A DNA stretch of 64,000 bases from Luzula sylvatica (GCA_946800325.1 OX326960.1:58178855-58242854); one strand, 5' to 3'; numbered from the stretch's first letter, positions 46,340 to 60,640 are shown. Notes: generated by a model not told the origin, from the letters alone. Made by a program: numbers and translations.

Positions 46340-46815
46340 ATTGTTTTATTGTACATATAAATTAGGATTCTAGGATTGTAGAATAGTAGAAGTATAGAAT
46401 TGTTATAATTGTACAATTGTAGTTATTGTAGAATTTTAGAAATGTAGAATTCTAGAATTGTAGAATATCTTAAATAGTATAATTGTTGGATTGTAGAATT
46501 AATTGTAGAATTGTAGAATATCTTAAATAGTATAATTGTTGGATTGTAGAATTAATTGTAGAATTGTAGAATATCTAAAATAGTATAATTGTAGGATTGT
46601 AGAATTGTAAAATTATGATTGTAGAATTCTAAAATTTTAGAATATCTACAATAGTATAATTGTAGGATTGTAGAATTGTAAATTTTAGGATTATAGAATT
46701 GTAAATTGTAGGATTGTAGAGTGTATACAATTAGGATTGTAGAATTGTAAATTGTAGAATTTTAGAATGTGTAGAATTGTAAATTGTAGAATTGTTATGA
46801 TTGTAGAATTTTAAC
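46340..46815 (+). repeat. GTAGAATT-type minisatellite
   Basis: Irregular repeats of TTGTAGAAT and TAGTATAATTGTAGGATTG, including a near-perfect double copy near 46450-46570. It lies between the left TIR region and the start codon of the internal gene, possibly in its 5' intron or UTR. Confidence 0.85.
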
Positions 46816-46841
46816 TAATTTTTTTTTTCTATCTTGGACAG

Positions 46842-47716
46842 ATGGATAATCCCGGACCCGTTGATGCTTCCGTTTTAAGGGATCAAATGAACCACGTGTC
46901 CAACGAGATTGAAAAGCCTGAGATTACGATATTTCAGGGTGGTCGCGACTGGACCCATTGGACGCTGACGACTCCGGAAATGGAGGCCAGACTTATGCGA
47001 GCAGGATTTTTTGTCCAGGAAATGGAGGCCAGACTCCGAAAATTAAAGAACTCACAAATGGCGCGTTATATTCACATGTGGGAGCAGCGAGGTACATATA
47101 TTGTTCAGGAAGACGAGACCGTATTGAACGGCGGGTTTACTAGAAAGGTACAAATATTGCTTTTCGCAATTTCATTACATTATTTTCACCGTATTGAGAT
47201 GGTTTTCAGGATTATATGAGATGGTTTTGGCAAATCACGAGACGGTGGATAGTGACCAACATTAGTCCTCCTGATGTGAGCTTCCGACCTAGTGGTCCAC
47301 TTTTGCGATCCTTGGTATTTTATTCAAATTTAATTAAATATAGTAATATAATTTTTTTATAACTTACCTCATTTTCATTATAGGTCAATGAGGTCCAACT
47401 TGATATTCGACGTGCTAGACAAGGTGCACGGTGCGCACAAAATTGCGAATGTCGCATGATCTTGGATCAAATGGCCACTAGGATGCCGGTTTTGCTAGAG
47501 GCATTATCTTTGGACGATTCTCAGAATGATGACGATCGTTTTGTCCAACCCTCCTTCACGGACTATGTTTCTACGTCGCGACCGAATTATGGCGATCCTG
47601 CACAACCTCCCTTCACGGACTATGGTGGAGTCGGTACTTCATATGGTCGTGTTCCATATAGTGGTCATCATGACTTTTTCGACCCGACACAGAATGCACC
47701 TAGAGATGATTGTTAG
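46842..47716 (+). CDS. Plant-mobile-domain-like protein in Mutator-like element, 3 exons
   Basis: Exons 46842-47147, 47210-47314 and 47384-47716 join with GT..AG introns, all in phase 0, to give an open 247-residue protein. The start NPGPVDASVL resembles the first residues of plant mobile domain (MAIN/MAIL1, PP7-long-form) proteins. YIHMWEQRGTYIV and YMRWFWQITRRWI resemble their C-terminal part. The large domain core between is missing, so this is a shortened version. Exon 3 adds a Cys motif (CAQNCEC) and a Pro/Tyr/Asp-rich tail with a repeat (QPSFTDY, QPPFTDY). Plant mobile domains are known from both Mutator and gypsy elements. No catalytic function is inferred. That the frame is intact in a transposon suggests recent origin or selection. 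Confidence 0.6.
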
Positions 47717-47819
47717 ATTATGTTGGGGTGTTTTTATTATATGTTTAGTTTATTATTATTAGATTATATTGTTATGGTTTATTATTATTATTAGTTTATT
47801 ATATGTTTAGTTTATCAAA

Positions 47820-48118
47820 ATGTATATTAAAACAAAAAATGACCAAAATTTAAATTAAAAATGAAAAAAAAGGACCAAAATGTAAATAAAAAAGGACTAA
47901 AATGTTAAAAAAAGGACCAAAATGTAAATTAAAACTAAAAAGGACCCAAATGTAAATAAAAAGGACCAAATTGTAAATAAAAAAGGACTAAAATGTTAAT
48001 AAAAAGGACCAAAATGTAAATTAAAACTAAAATGGACCCAAATGTAAATAAAAAGGACCAAAATGTTAATTAAAACTAAAAAAAGACCAAAATGTAAATA
48101 AAAACTAAAAAAGTGAAT
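47820..48118 (+). repeat. AAAGGACCAAAATGTAAATTAAAAC repeat array
   Basis: About ten irregular copies of a roughly 25-30 base unit (AAAAAGGACCAAAATGTAAA) between the gene and the right TIR. Confidence 0.85.
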
Positions 48119-48121
48119 AAG

Positions 48122-48343
48122 GCGAAATTTGAAACATCGCCTGGCGGGGTTTGGAACCTCGCCTTATCTTAATAGATGTTTAATGCTGTTTAACCCCAAT
48201 TAATGACGGATGAACAAAAGCGAGGTTCCAAACCTCGCCTGGCGAAATTCCAAACCCCGCAAAAGACATTTTGGGAATTATGTTTAAAACTTGGTTATTT
48301 CGGGAATATTATTTTAAAACAGGGTTACTACAGTAAAATTCCC
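48122..48343 (-). repeat. Right terminal inverted repeat of Mutator-like element
   Basis: Inverted copy of 45708-45929, equal length, ending GTAAAATTCCC before the TATAGAAAA duplication. Confidence 0.93.
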
Positions 48344-48352
48344 TATAGAAAA

Positions 48353-49830
48353 ATGATAAAATAATAGAACAAATATAAATAATAACAAATTTTTTACTCA
48401 TATAATCTAGAAAAAGTTAAAAATAAAATAAAAATATATATAACGGAAGATAGGGCTAGAATAAAAAATAATTATGTATTATTTATTATCTAAAATAATT
48501 TAACAATTAATACATTTTTTATATATTTTCAGCACACATTGAAAGGATATTAAAGGGAACAAATATAATTACCAAGAAAACTTGAAAATGAAATAAATAA
48601 CAAATAAAAGTAGAACTCTAATGCCTGGTCTTTAGAAAACTTGAAGGTGATAAATCTGTGGACACTTGATCGCGTGACTAAGTCCCTTGGAAATTAAATA
48701 ATTTGACTTTGCCAGGTTGTATTATGACTACTCAAGTTATGACAAAGGAGAATGAATAGTCTTGCGCCGTTACGTGGGCATATATTATTCATGCAAAACT
48801 CATATTATCAACGCTCAAAGTTCTATTTCGCCAAGGAAATTACAAGGAATATTATACTTCCCTCATTTCCCTCACAGTTTCATGATCTCTCAATTAATCC
48901 ATCATTTGCAAATTTAATTAACAATTAATTCATAATTATTAAAAATTTAATGCATAATTAAGATCGTTATAGATTAAAGATTAATTATAAATATTCAATT
49001 ATTAATAAATATGGATTAACCGTTAATTGAGAGAGAGATAATTATGAATTAATTATCTTGAGATTTGTATCATGAAAATGTGGGTGAATTGAGGGGGCAT
49101 GATAGAAGGCCTCAAATTACAATTACCAAGAAATATCTCAACCAGAAGAAACATAAAAGATAAACTAGCTCGGTATCCTTTACTCCATAGGAAATTTTAC
49201 TTTTTCCCCCGACTCATCTTTCTTACTTTTTATGTATATTTCGAAATGGGTTAGCGAAAATAATTAGTAAATTAATTTCAATGCACGATTAAAATACATG
49301 CTAATTAATTATTAATGAAAAATTATGCTTGTCCCCTCTAAAATCTCCCACAAAGCCTGATGTGTTGGCAAAGAAACATTAAATACGTTTAATAATAATA
49401 AATTTTACATCTTAGGTTTACCTTGTGGTAAACATAACTTATTTATTTTATTACGTTTTTATTAAATTTCACACGTTTGACATGTGATGAATGGTGAATC
49501 GATCCATCCAAATAAATTTTTTACCATATTTGTAAAATTTAAATTTAATTACAAAATGATGGTAGTAATCAATTTCAATAAAAACATTTAATTCATCAAC
49601 GAAGTGCGAAACGGTTAATAATTTTCTTTTCCATCCTATATAGGAAGACAAGAAAAGAGATAATTATAGTTTACCACTACTAATTAATGTTCTTGCCAAC
49701 ATCAATTGAGCTAGGAAATTTTAAGGGGATGTCTATCACCACTCATTATTAATTAGTATCACCATGATGTCATGTGACATAGTAATGACCTCTTACTTCT
49801 ATCACCACTCATTATTAATTAGTATCACCA
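48353..49830. repeat. AT-rich DNA; left copy of flanking duplication
   Basis: 48535-48710 and 48755-48840 match 51694-51860 and 51950-52050 closely (for example CTAATGCCTGGTCTTTAGAA and CTTGCGCCGTTACG). 49120-49300 matches 52043-52200. 48845-49112 also matches 43690-43980. 49320-49660 looks like a decayed copy of the tandem unit that follows. No coding sequence. Confidence 0.75.
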
Positions 49831-49833
49831 TGG

Positions 49834-51640
49834 CAATATATAATAAATGTATTAAATGTTAAATTAGGTGGCAACCTGTATTTATTAGGTGGTAAACTAC
49901 ATTGATTATGTGGTAAACCAAATTATTAAAAAATAATTTGCTTTATTTAATATTTTTATTATATTTAATTTAACACATGATAAGTTATATTTATTTCAAC
50001 AAATTTTTATTATTTTTTTTTCAATATTTTTTTAAAAAAAAGATTTTCATTTTTATTTTCTATTTTTTTGCGAAATTATTATTTTCATTTTCATTATTAT
50101 ATTTTTATTTATGGTTTCATTCATGTATCCGTTTAAAACATGTTAAATGGTATTTTAATTTATTCCAATAACTTCTTTTCCAAATTTATAGATTTAAATT
50201 TCATTAATCATAGATGGTGGTGAACAAAGTTGTCAAAATTATTAAATAAATTAATGATGTGTGAAAAGGTGAATCTTTTTTACCTTCTTTTCTTATAAAT
50301 GATGGAAAAAAATTAAATAATCATGGTTTACCACCATCATTAATACATACGCCAACGCATGAATCAATCCAGGGGATTTTAAGGGGGACATGCATCACCA
50401 CTCTGAAAAATTATACTTGTCCCCTCTAATATTCCCTCAATATATTGATGTGTTGGCAATATATAATAAATGCATTAAATGTTAAATTAGGTGGCAACCT
50501 GTATTTATTAGGTGGTAAACTACATTGATTAGGTGGTAAACCAAATTATTAAAAAATAATTTGCTTTATTTAATATTTTTATTATATTTAATTAAACACA
50601 TGAAAAGTTATATTTATTTCAACAAATTTTTATTATTTTTTTTTCAATATTTTTTTTAAAAAAAGATTTTCATTTTTATTTTCTAATTTTTTGCGAAATT
50701 GTTATTTTCATTTTCATTATTATATTTTTATTTATGGTTTCATTCATGTATCCGTTTAACACATGTTAAATGGTATATTAATTTAGTCCAATAACTTCTT
50801 TTCCAAATTTATAGATTTAAATTTCATTAATTATAGATGGTGGTAAACAAAGTTGTCAAAATTATTAAATAAATTAATGATGTGTGAAACGGTGAATCTT
50901 TTTTACCTTCTTTTCTTATAAATGATGGAAAAAAAATTAAATAATAATGGTTACCACCATCATTAATACGTACGCCAACACATCAATCAATCCAGGGGAT
51001 TTTAATGGGGGGCACGCCTCACCACTCTGAAAAATTATACTTGTCCCCTCTAATATCCCATCAATATATTGATGTGTTAACAATATATAATAAATGCATT
51101 AAATGTTAAATTAGTTGGCAACCTGTATTTATTAGGTGGTAAACTACATTGATTAGGTGGTAAACCAAATTATTAAAAAATAATTTGCTTTATTTCATAT
51201 TTTTATTATATTTAATTTAACACATGATAAGTTATATTTATTACAACAAATTATTATTATATATTTTTTTCAATATTTTTTTTAAAAAAAGATTTTCATT
51301 TTTATTTTCTAATTTTTTGCGAAATTATTATTTTCATTTTCATTATTATATTTTTATTTATGGTTTCATTCATGTATCCGTTTAACACGTGTTAAATGGT
51401 ATATTAATTTAGTCCAATAACTTCTTTTCCAAATTTATAGATTTAAATTTCATTAATTATATATGGTGGCAAACAAAGTTGTCAAAATTATTAAATAAAT
51501 TAATGATGTGTGAAACGGTGAATATTTTTTACCTTCTTTTCTTATAAATGATGGAAAAAAATTAAATAATCATGGTTTACCACCATCATTAATACATACG
51601 CCAACACATCAATCAATCCAGGATATTTTAAGGGAGAAAT
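49834..51640. repeat. Tandem triplication, unit about 617 bases
   Basis: Copies start with CAATATATAATAAATG at 49836, 50455 and 51070. Each contains GGTGGTAAACTACATTGATT, a long T-rich stretch, GTTTCATTCATGTATCCGTTT and CCACCATCATTAATAC. Copies are highly similar, with small indels. No coding frame. Between them lies TTATACTTGTCCCCTCTAAT. Confidence 0.9.
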
Positions 51641-54325
51641 GCATCACCACTCTATGAAAATCATCCAATCAAAATTTACATTTAATATTTCCAACACACA
51701 TTGAAAGGATATTAAAGAGAACAAATATAATTACCAAGAAAACTTGAAAATGAAATAAATAAAAAATAAAAGTAAAACTCTAATGCCTGGTCTTTAGAAA
51801 ACTTGAAGGTGATAAATCTGTGGACACTTGATCGCGTGACTAAGTCCCTTAGAAAATTAAGTCATCATTAATTAACAACATACAAATGAAATAAATCAGA
51901 GTCATAATTTAACTGCGCCAGGTTGTATTATGACTAATCAAGTTATGACAAAGGAGAATGAATAGTCTTGCGCCGTTACGCGGGCATATATTATTAATGC
52001 AAAACTCTTATTATCACCGCTCAAAGTTCTATTTTGCTAAGGAAATTACAATTACCAAGAAATATCTCAACTAGAAGAAAGATAAAAGATAAACTAACTC
52101 GGTATCCTTTAGTTCATGGGACATTTTACTTTTCCCCCATGACTCATCTTTCTTATTTTTTATGTATATTTCGAAATAAGTTAGTCAAAATGGGGAGGTC
52201 TATGATAGACTTATTTTTTTATTATATACCCATTTTAAAATAAAAAAAATTCGAATATTTGTTAAATAATTATTTTTTTTTGTAAGATTCTAGTGTATAT
52301 TTATCATTTAATGCTATCCAAAACATAAATTTTGTAGAATCAATTAATAAATAACTAAAATTCTTAAAATAATTTTTTGAAAAAGGGTCCATGATAAGAA
52401 AAAATTGGTCTATCATAGAACTTCCCAGTGAAAATAATTAGCAAATTAATTTCAATGCCCAATTAAAATACATGCTAATTAATCATTAATTCATTTTTAC
52501 TTATAAATATGATATTAATTTGATGTTAATTTAATTAGTAATTAATTATTAATTAGTATCACCATGATGTCATGTGACATAGTAATGACCTCTTACTTCG
52601 TTAATATGAAAAGCATCCAGTCAAAATTTACATTTAATATATCCAAGATATTGAAAGAATACCCAAAAAAAAAATGAGGAAATATTCCGGAAAGACTCAA
52701 ATATTTTCTGTAAAAGAAAAGATTCAAAGATTAACATTTATTACTTGATTCGATTAGTAGTATTCCGAAATTATATTTTATATAAATTAGTGATGCTCCA
52801 GATATAAGGGGCTGAGCCCTCATCTTCTATGTTGCGAAGATATTTGAGAAATGAAGTCGTATCGTATTGGATACAATATCCAATATTAAAATTCATGCAA
52901 TATTCGTCGGGTACGTGTATGATATATTTCACATCGTGTATCGGTTATTATATTATGTGATAACAATGATATTTCCCTGATACATCACCGATACTCGCAA
53001 ATATTTCAAGGATATGAAAAATAGAGTTGAAAGATAAAATTTAAAATCAAAACAAAAAATAATATATATGAGTGAAAAACTAAATACAAAAAATATTTTA
53101 TTTTGTAACTAATATTACGATTATAACATAACGAACCTTAAATATTTGTTACGATAAATTTATATTTCTAGACATATTAGAATATATATTAACTATGTTA
53201 TAATCAATAAAATAATAAAATATTATATATAATATATGTATCATATCCTAAGTATTTTCAAAATCAACATACCTTTCTATCCGCATTGTATCGTATACAA
53301 TTCTCTTAAATGTATTATACAATATATTTTATTTTATTAGTCATTCGTGATACACTAATAATATGGTATGTAAAAATGTTCGTGTATAATTCGAATCAAA
53401 CATTTTTCAAGTCGATCAAATAAATTTGTTACACTTATATTCGATTGTCAAATTGACTGTGTGTGTATAGTTAGGTATATTTTACACAATATTGATTTGG
53501 TATATATAAATATAATTTTTTATTCATAAATAATTGAGAAATGTAATTTTTGGACAAATTATATTTATTTTAGTTCAAAACCACAACTTTGTAGATTTTA
53601 AATTTTAATAATTGATATTTTGTTGTTAACCGTTGTTCCCAATTGTACTTTATTATTTATTTTACTAAAAAAATATAAACACATGTAAAGCACGTGTACT
53701 ATTAATTATGTTCTGTACAAAAACATCAAAACTGTTGAAAATATAACATAAACAAATGTTAAAAGAAAGAAATGAGAGATAAAATTCTTATTTTAAAATT
53801 GAGCAAACATTACAATGGCACTACCCTCTTTATATAGTAGAGGGTGAGTGTATGGATTAAATGGGGAGTTACAAATAATCAATACTAAATTCCTATAATT
53901 ACCCCTTCAATATAATTAAGTTACAAAATTAACATTCATATATTATTTCATAACAAAAACATCTATTATTCCCGAATTAAACATAGTTAGTCATTCATGA
54001 TATGCCAATAATACGAAACGTAATAAGTTCGTGTATAATTTGAATGAACCATTTTTCATGCCAGTCGAATATTCGGTTAAACATTACGGAATATGTTATT
54101 AATTCGTCAATTCGGCTTTAGTTAGGTTTATCTTACATAATACGAATACAATAATTTGATATATACAAATACATGAATATACACTTTTGTATGTGGAAAT
54201 AATTGAGAAACATAATTATTTAATTAAATAAGATTTATTTTAGTTCAAAATCATAAATTTATAGATTATTATCGATATTTGGTATTTATTTTTATTCGAT
54301 ATTTAAAATTTTATTATATATATAT
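51641..54325. other. AT-rich DNA; right copy of flanking duplication, then nothing recognised
   Basis: 51694-52200 is the right copy of the 48.5-49.3 kb block. 52557-52600 repeats ATCACCATGATGTCATGTGACATAG of 49757. 53790-53960 (GAGCAAACATTACAATGGC, TATATAGTAGAGGGTG) looks like an LTR scrap but was not confirmed. No gene seen. Confidence 0.55.
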
Positions 54326-54541
54326 GAGGATGGCTAAGATACTTAATTAAATATCATGAGTTTGGTACTTAAGACTTTTTGACCCTTAGATTTGTGCATT
54401 TAATGATTATCATAAACTAATATGGAAATAATTAATGATGAGTATATATAGCATTAAAAAACACAAATCTCAAAACAAATCTAATGGTCAAAATATCCTA
54501 AGTACCAAACCAATGATACTTAATTGAGTATCTTAGCCATC

Positions 54542-54544
<3 letters not shown>
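54326..54544. mobile_element. MITE 1
   Basis: 219 bases with terminal inverted repeats of about 45 bases: GAGGATGGCTAAGATACT at the left and its complement at the right, followed inward by AATTAA.TATCAT and GGTTTGGTACTTA. Flanked on both sides by TA tracts, so the target duplication is ambiguous. Confidence 0.85.
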
Positions 54545-54593
<49 letters not shown>

Positions 54594-54597
<4 letters not shown>

Positions 54598-54781
54598 ATG
54601 ATTTAAATTGCGGCGCAATTGCGCCGCAATACCGCAAATCGCAATAAATATTCACAAAACGCAACACCGCAACCTGCAATATAGCGCCGCAATATGGCGC
54701 AATATGACGCAATATCGGGGATCATGTGTAAATTATTGTTCAAGCGCAATGGACCGCTATATCGCAATTTAAAACATTGAT
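54594..54781. mobile_element. MITE 2 (GCGCAATTGCGCC type)
   Basis: 188 bases with terminal repeats ATCAATGATTTAAATTGCG and the complement of CGCAATTTAAAACATTGAT. The interior is a run of GCAATAT/GCGCAAT motifs with a perfect palindrome GGCGCAATTGCGCC near 54614. It sits between two TA tracts. Confidence 0.8.
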
Positions 54782-54800
54782 ATATATATATATATATATA

Positions 54801-55227
54801 TGGGGCCGGTTCCGTTGAGATCTTATTTTGAGTCCTGATTTCGACCGTATATCAAGATTCGATGAGTGGTTGATAATTACTCCGAATATTACATGTTGCC
54901 TATTATATTCCTGCCCGAAATTCTGGCCCTGCCAAAGTTTTAATTTATGCCCGAATATATGGACTTGCCAAAAAAAATCAGATTTCTACAAGTTACCTCA
55001 TGTGCAGTCTTTCTCTCTATTTCCTCGTTAAGAGAGGCAAATAAGCTTCTTTGTTTGTAGTTTGTACAACCTATTATTTTCTATGTTTACAAGAGGTAAA
55101 CAAATTAAGTCTTTGAAACTGACTAGGGTCATTACCAGAGAGACAAGGAAGATAGTTCAGATTTCCGAATGGTACCACTGCACCAATTAGTTGGCAACAC
55201 TTTTAGATATTAAAACACAAACAAGTC
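54801..55227. other. Repeat-derived DNA left of Tnt1-like copia
   Basis: Starts GGGGCCGGTTCCGTTGAGATC after a TA tract. GATTCGATGAGTGG and AATTACTCCGAATATTACA recur at 59574-59615, in the same orientation, just before another TA tract. The two may be parts of one element into which the copia element inserted, or copies of one family. No gene recognised. Confidence 0.4.
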
Positions 55228-55663
55228 TTTATTGTTATGATCGTCGCCGCAAACAAACACACAAGAACAACACACGAACACAAAGATTTTTACGTGAAAA
55301 CCCCGAAGGGAAAAAACCACGGCCGCCGGCACTCAAACTATTTTACTATACTGGAGAAAGAGAGAATACAATTATTGGTATTTGTTGGAATGAATAAAAC
55401 TCTAGCCTAGCCCTCTCTTTATAGCTAAATTCCTACCCAATACAAGGAAATACTCATTGCCTTAATTACCATTCAATCATGGCAATAATAATATATGGAG
55501 AACTTTCCTATCTCTTCAAGGTTTCTTTTTTCCAATTTCCTAATCCTCGGGTTTCCAAAAGTCTCCATACCATAACAACCTCCCACTTGGAAACTTTTGC
55601 ACAAATCTCCTTTTTTCCCGTCCCAAGCGGGACTTCCTTGAGCCCGGCGACAGCTCCCACGGT

Positions 55664-58473
55664 TTACGTGACCAGCCCCACTAAGGCGACGCACAGCCTT
55701 AGCTTGTCAGTGGGGACTTCCTTGGTCAACATATCTGCAGCGTTCTTGGCACCTTGGATCTTCTCCAGCGATAAGACCCCGTCATTCACAAGTTCCCGGA
55801 TGTAGTGATACTTCAGTTGGATGTGCTTGGTCCTCGAGTGGAACACCGGATTCTTCGCGAAACATAAGGCACTTTGACTGTCGGTGTAAAGTGTCTTGCA
55901 TCATTGAGCTTTCCCGATCTCCTTCAGAAACATCAAGAGCCATACCATCTCCTTTCCGGCCTCCGAGATTGCCGCATACTCAGCCTCCATTGTCGATAGC
56001 GACACACACTTCTGCTATCTCGACATCCAACTCACCGTCGTGCCTCCCATCGTGAAGACATAACCGGAAGTGCTCTTCCGACTATCCACATCTCCTCCTA
56101 GGTCAGCATCTACAAAGCCTTGCAAACTCGTGCCACCTTTCTTGTAGCACAGTGTCATGCCTACGGTGCCTTTCAAGTATCTCAATAGCCACTTAATCGC
56201 CTCCCAGTGCTAGATGCCGGGGTCCGCCATGAACCGGCTCACGACTCCCACTGCATGAGAAATGTCGGGTCTCGTGCACACCATGACGTACATTAGGCTA
56301 CCCACTGCCGATGAATACGGCACGTTCTCCATCCTTTTCTTCTCCTCCGTGGTTTTCGGTGACTATGCCTTGGAGAGTTTGAAATGTGCGCCGAGTGGGG
56401 TACTTCTCGGCTTGGCGTCATCTACTCGGAATCACTGCAGCACCTTCTTAATTTACTTCTCTTGCGACACTGTGAGAGTACCCTTGCTTCGATCTCGAGT
56501 AATTCGCATCCCAAGGATTTGGCTCGCCTATTCTAAATCCTTCATTTCAAATCCTCTCGACAACTCCCTCTTGAGCTTGTCGATCTCCCTCATGTTCGCA
56601 CCTGCAATGAGCATATCATCAACATACAAAAGCAATATAATGTATGTTTCTCCAGTGCTCTTGTAGTAGCAACAATGGTAGGTGTCACCCCTGTGGAAAC
56701 CACGATCACACATGAACTTGTCGAACTTCTTGTACCACTGCCTGGGAGTCTGCTTTAAATCGTACAACCTTTTCTTAAGCCTACACACAAGATCCTCCTT
56801 TCCCGGAATCTCGAAACCTTCAGGTTGCACCATATAGATGTCCTCCTCCAAATCGTCATGAAGGAACGCCGTCTTGACATCCATTTGCTCGAGATGCAAA
56901 TCCTCCGCTGCTACAATATTTAACACCGTGCGAATAGTCGTCAGCTTCACCACCGGCGAGAACACCTCCGTGTAGTCGATTCCCTTCTTCTGAAGAAATT
57001 CCTTGACTACCAGCCTCGCCTTGTATCTCTTGCTGCCATCTGACTTGTCCTTCACTCGGTAGACCCATTTGTTTTGCAGCGCCTTCTTGCCATCTGGCAA
57101 CCGGGTCATTTCCCAAGTATTGTTCTTCCGAAGAGACGCAATCTCCTCTTTCATCGCGCGCTCCCACTTGACCGAATCACCTCCGTGTACCGCCTATCGG
57201 TAACCTTCTGGTTCACCCGCATCGGTTAGCATCAAATGATGGAGTGATGGTGAATAACGGTTTGTAGGCTTAATTCTCCGGCTTGATCGTCTCAAAATCG
57301 GAGTTTCTGGGCTTTCGTCTTGCGCGATTTCAGGCACATCTTCATCCCCATTTTCAGTCACATCCTGGACCGAAAACTCGTCTTCCTCGGACTCGCTCAA
57401 CTCATCATTGCTAATAGGGGTGTACATAAATTTCTCTAACCCGCCCAACCCGCCCAATCCGACCCGGACCAACCCGTTTTTGCGGGTTTCAAAATTATTT
57501 AGTCGGGACCCGGACCGACCCGGTTTTTGTGGGTCGGGTTGTGGATTTGAAATTAAAAACCCGGATTAACCCAACCCGGCCCATAGACTATCAAATTTTC
57601 AATTAATTATGAAAATTTTATTTATATCTCTAATATTTTAGAAAATTAATTATCATATTTATCCTTTATATTAGTTTAACATAAGCTAGACTTAGTTTTT
57701 CTTCACTTCAATTAATAATCCAATAACACACAACCACAAGTCCACTAAATTACTAACAATAAGTTCGTAACAAAACTCAATAGTCAATAACATGATGAAA
57801 TCATTTCTTTTATTTTCGTCACGCCGGAAGTATATGAAGTTGAAATAAATAAACTAACAACATAAAATTTCTTCACGGGACATAAATTTAGAGTTCTCAT
57901 TTACTTAATTAATGTTATAGTATATGAATCAAGTACAATTGGTACCATCGAATTGGGTGTTTGTGATATTATATGGTTTAATTAAATTATAAGTTATTTT
58001 TCAATTGTGATTCATGTGTTTGTTAAATAATTTTGATGATTTAATCAAAAAATATAGTTTTTATTCAATATTTTTTTGGTTACATATGAATAATCGAATA
58101 CATATCTATATAGTATATAATCGGCAAAAAAAACTCGGCTAACCCGCCCAACCCGGTTATGTTGGGTTTCGAAATTTTTATAAGTATCATGGGTTGGGTT
58201 GGGTTGGAAAAATAGAAACCCGTTCTAAGTGGGTTGGGTTATAGTTTCGATAATAACCCGCCCAACCCGGTATACGTACACCCCTAATTGCTAATGATTT
58301 GATGGACACTCTCCTCCGATTTTGATTCGCCTCCGGAACCGAACCTGTTCTTGTAGAGTTCCCCTTCATTAAAGGTTGCGTCTCTTGACCAAATTATTCT
58401 TCGACCTTCCTCGATCCAAAATCGATAACCGAAGTAATTCGATCCATAACCAATGAACACACATCTTTGTTAT
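55664..58473 (-). pseudogene. Tnt1-like pol remnant (integrase C-terminus to RNase H)
   Basis: Minus-strand order: VHWLWIELLR in one frame or the homologous frame with SRDATFNEGELYKNRFGSGG (58310-58470), then the hAT interruption, then RRSSRRIKPTNRYSP (57194-57414). Reverse transcriptase (56528-57154) has [29 protein letters not shown] and LLYVDDMLIAG, followed by a frameshifted stretch (56000-56520) and the RNase H tail HIQLKYHYIREL (55664-55846). Several frameshifts and stops; not functional. Confidence 0.88.
57415..58286. mobile_element. hAT-type non-autonomous element
   Basis: 872 bases with short inverted ends TAGGGGTGTAC and GTACACCCCTA and an exact 8-base target duplication ATTGCTAA (57407-57414 and 58287-58294), as expected for hAT elements. 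The subterminal regions are rich in CCCAACCCG / CGGGTTGGG motifs in inverted arrangement; the middle is AT-rich. No transposase. Confidence 0.93.
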
Positions 58474-58835
58474 TGTTATGATCGTCGCCGCAAACAAACA
58501 CACAAGAACAACACACGAACACAAAGATTTTTACGTGGAAATCCCGAAGGGAAAAACCACGGCCGCCGGCACTCAAACTATTTTACTATACTGGAGAAAG
58601 AGAGAATACAATTATTGGTATATGTTGGAATGAATAAAACTCTAGCCTAGCCATTTATTTATAACTAAACTCATATCCAATACAAGGAAATAATACAAAG
58701 AAATAATCATTGCCTTAATTACTATTCAATCATGGCAATAACAATATATAGAGAACTTTCCTATCTCTTTAAGGTTTCCTTTTTCCAATTTTCTTATTCT
58801 CGGGTTTCCAAAAGTCTCCATACCATAACATTTAT

Positions 58836-60241
<1,406 letters not shown>

Positions 60242-60254
60242 ATATATATATATA

Positions 60255-60640
60255 GGGCTAGGTTCAATGGCCAACACTCTTGTTTGGCCAACTCGGCCAA
60301 CAACGTTTATTTCTCAAATTATATAAATGAAAATTAACTTTTAACCGTATAGATGTAATCTATATCATTTAGATATGTTGTAGAACAAATTTTGTTTCGT
60401 TTGCATTTTTCTATCTAACAAAATCGATAAGCTATTTTCACAATCGTTTATTTTGGTATTTTTTTGGATTTCAATGAAGGAAAAGTCGAAACATTGTAAA
60501 AAATAATCTAAAGTCTATATATATAATTTAAATTAAATCCAATGAAAAAAATTCGAATTTTAAAATTGATTTCATGATGAATCATGTCGTAAATATATTT
60601 TTTGTTTTTGAAAGAAATGTATTATACAAATACGTATATA
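60255..60640. mobile_element. MITE 3 family, second copy lacking one end
   Basis: Starts GGGCTAGGTTCAATGGCC after 13 bases of TA. It matches the complement of the first copy (CTATCTAACAAAATC, AAATTAAATCCAA), so the two copies are inverted relative to each other. Homology fades near 60600 and no terminal repeat was found at its right. Confidence 0.75.

Larger units (their letters stand above)
45708..48343. mobile_element. Mutator-like element (non-autonomous) carrying a gene
   Basis: 2636 bases with terminal inverted repeats of 222 bases (45708-45929 and 48122-48343) that differ at about three positions. Flanked by the 9-base direct repeat TATAGAAAA (45699-45707 and 48344-48352). Long inverted repeats plus a 9-base duplication define Mutator-like elements. 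No transposase is present. Inside: subterminal GCGAGGTT...AACCTCGC palindromes, a GTAGAATT minisatellite, a three-exon gene and an AAAAGGACCAAAATGTAAAT repeat. The near-identical repeats point to recent amplification. Confidence 0.93.
55233..58830 (-). mobile_element. Deleted Tnt1-like copia retrotransposon
   Basis: LTRs at 55233-55577 and 58474-58830 (TGTTATGATCG...CCATAACA), highly similar. Target duplication TTTAT at 55228-55232 and 58831-58835. The polypurine tract AAGTGGGAGGT (minus) adjoins the left LTR, so transcription is leftward. The 5' LTR is joined directly to the integrase C-terminal region; primer site, gag, protease and integrase core are absent. The junction has a repeated ATAACA. 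A hAT element lies inside (57415-58286). The lineage differs from A, B and C. Confidence 0.92.
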
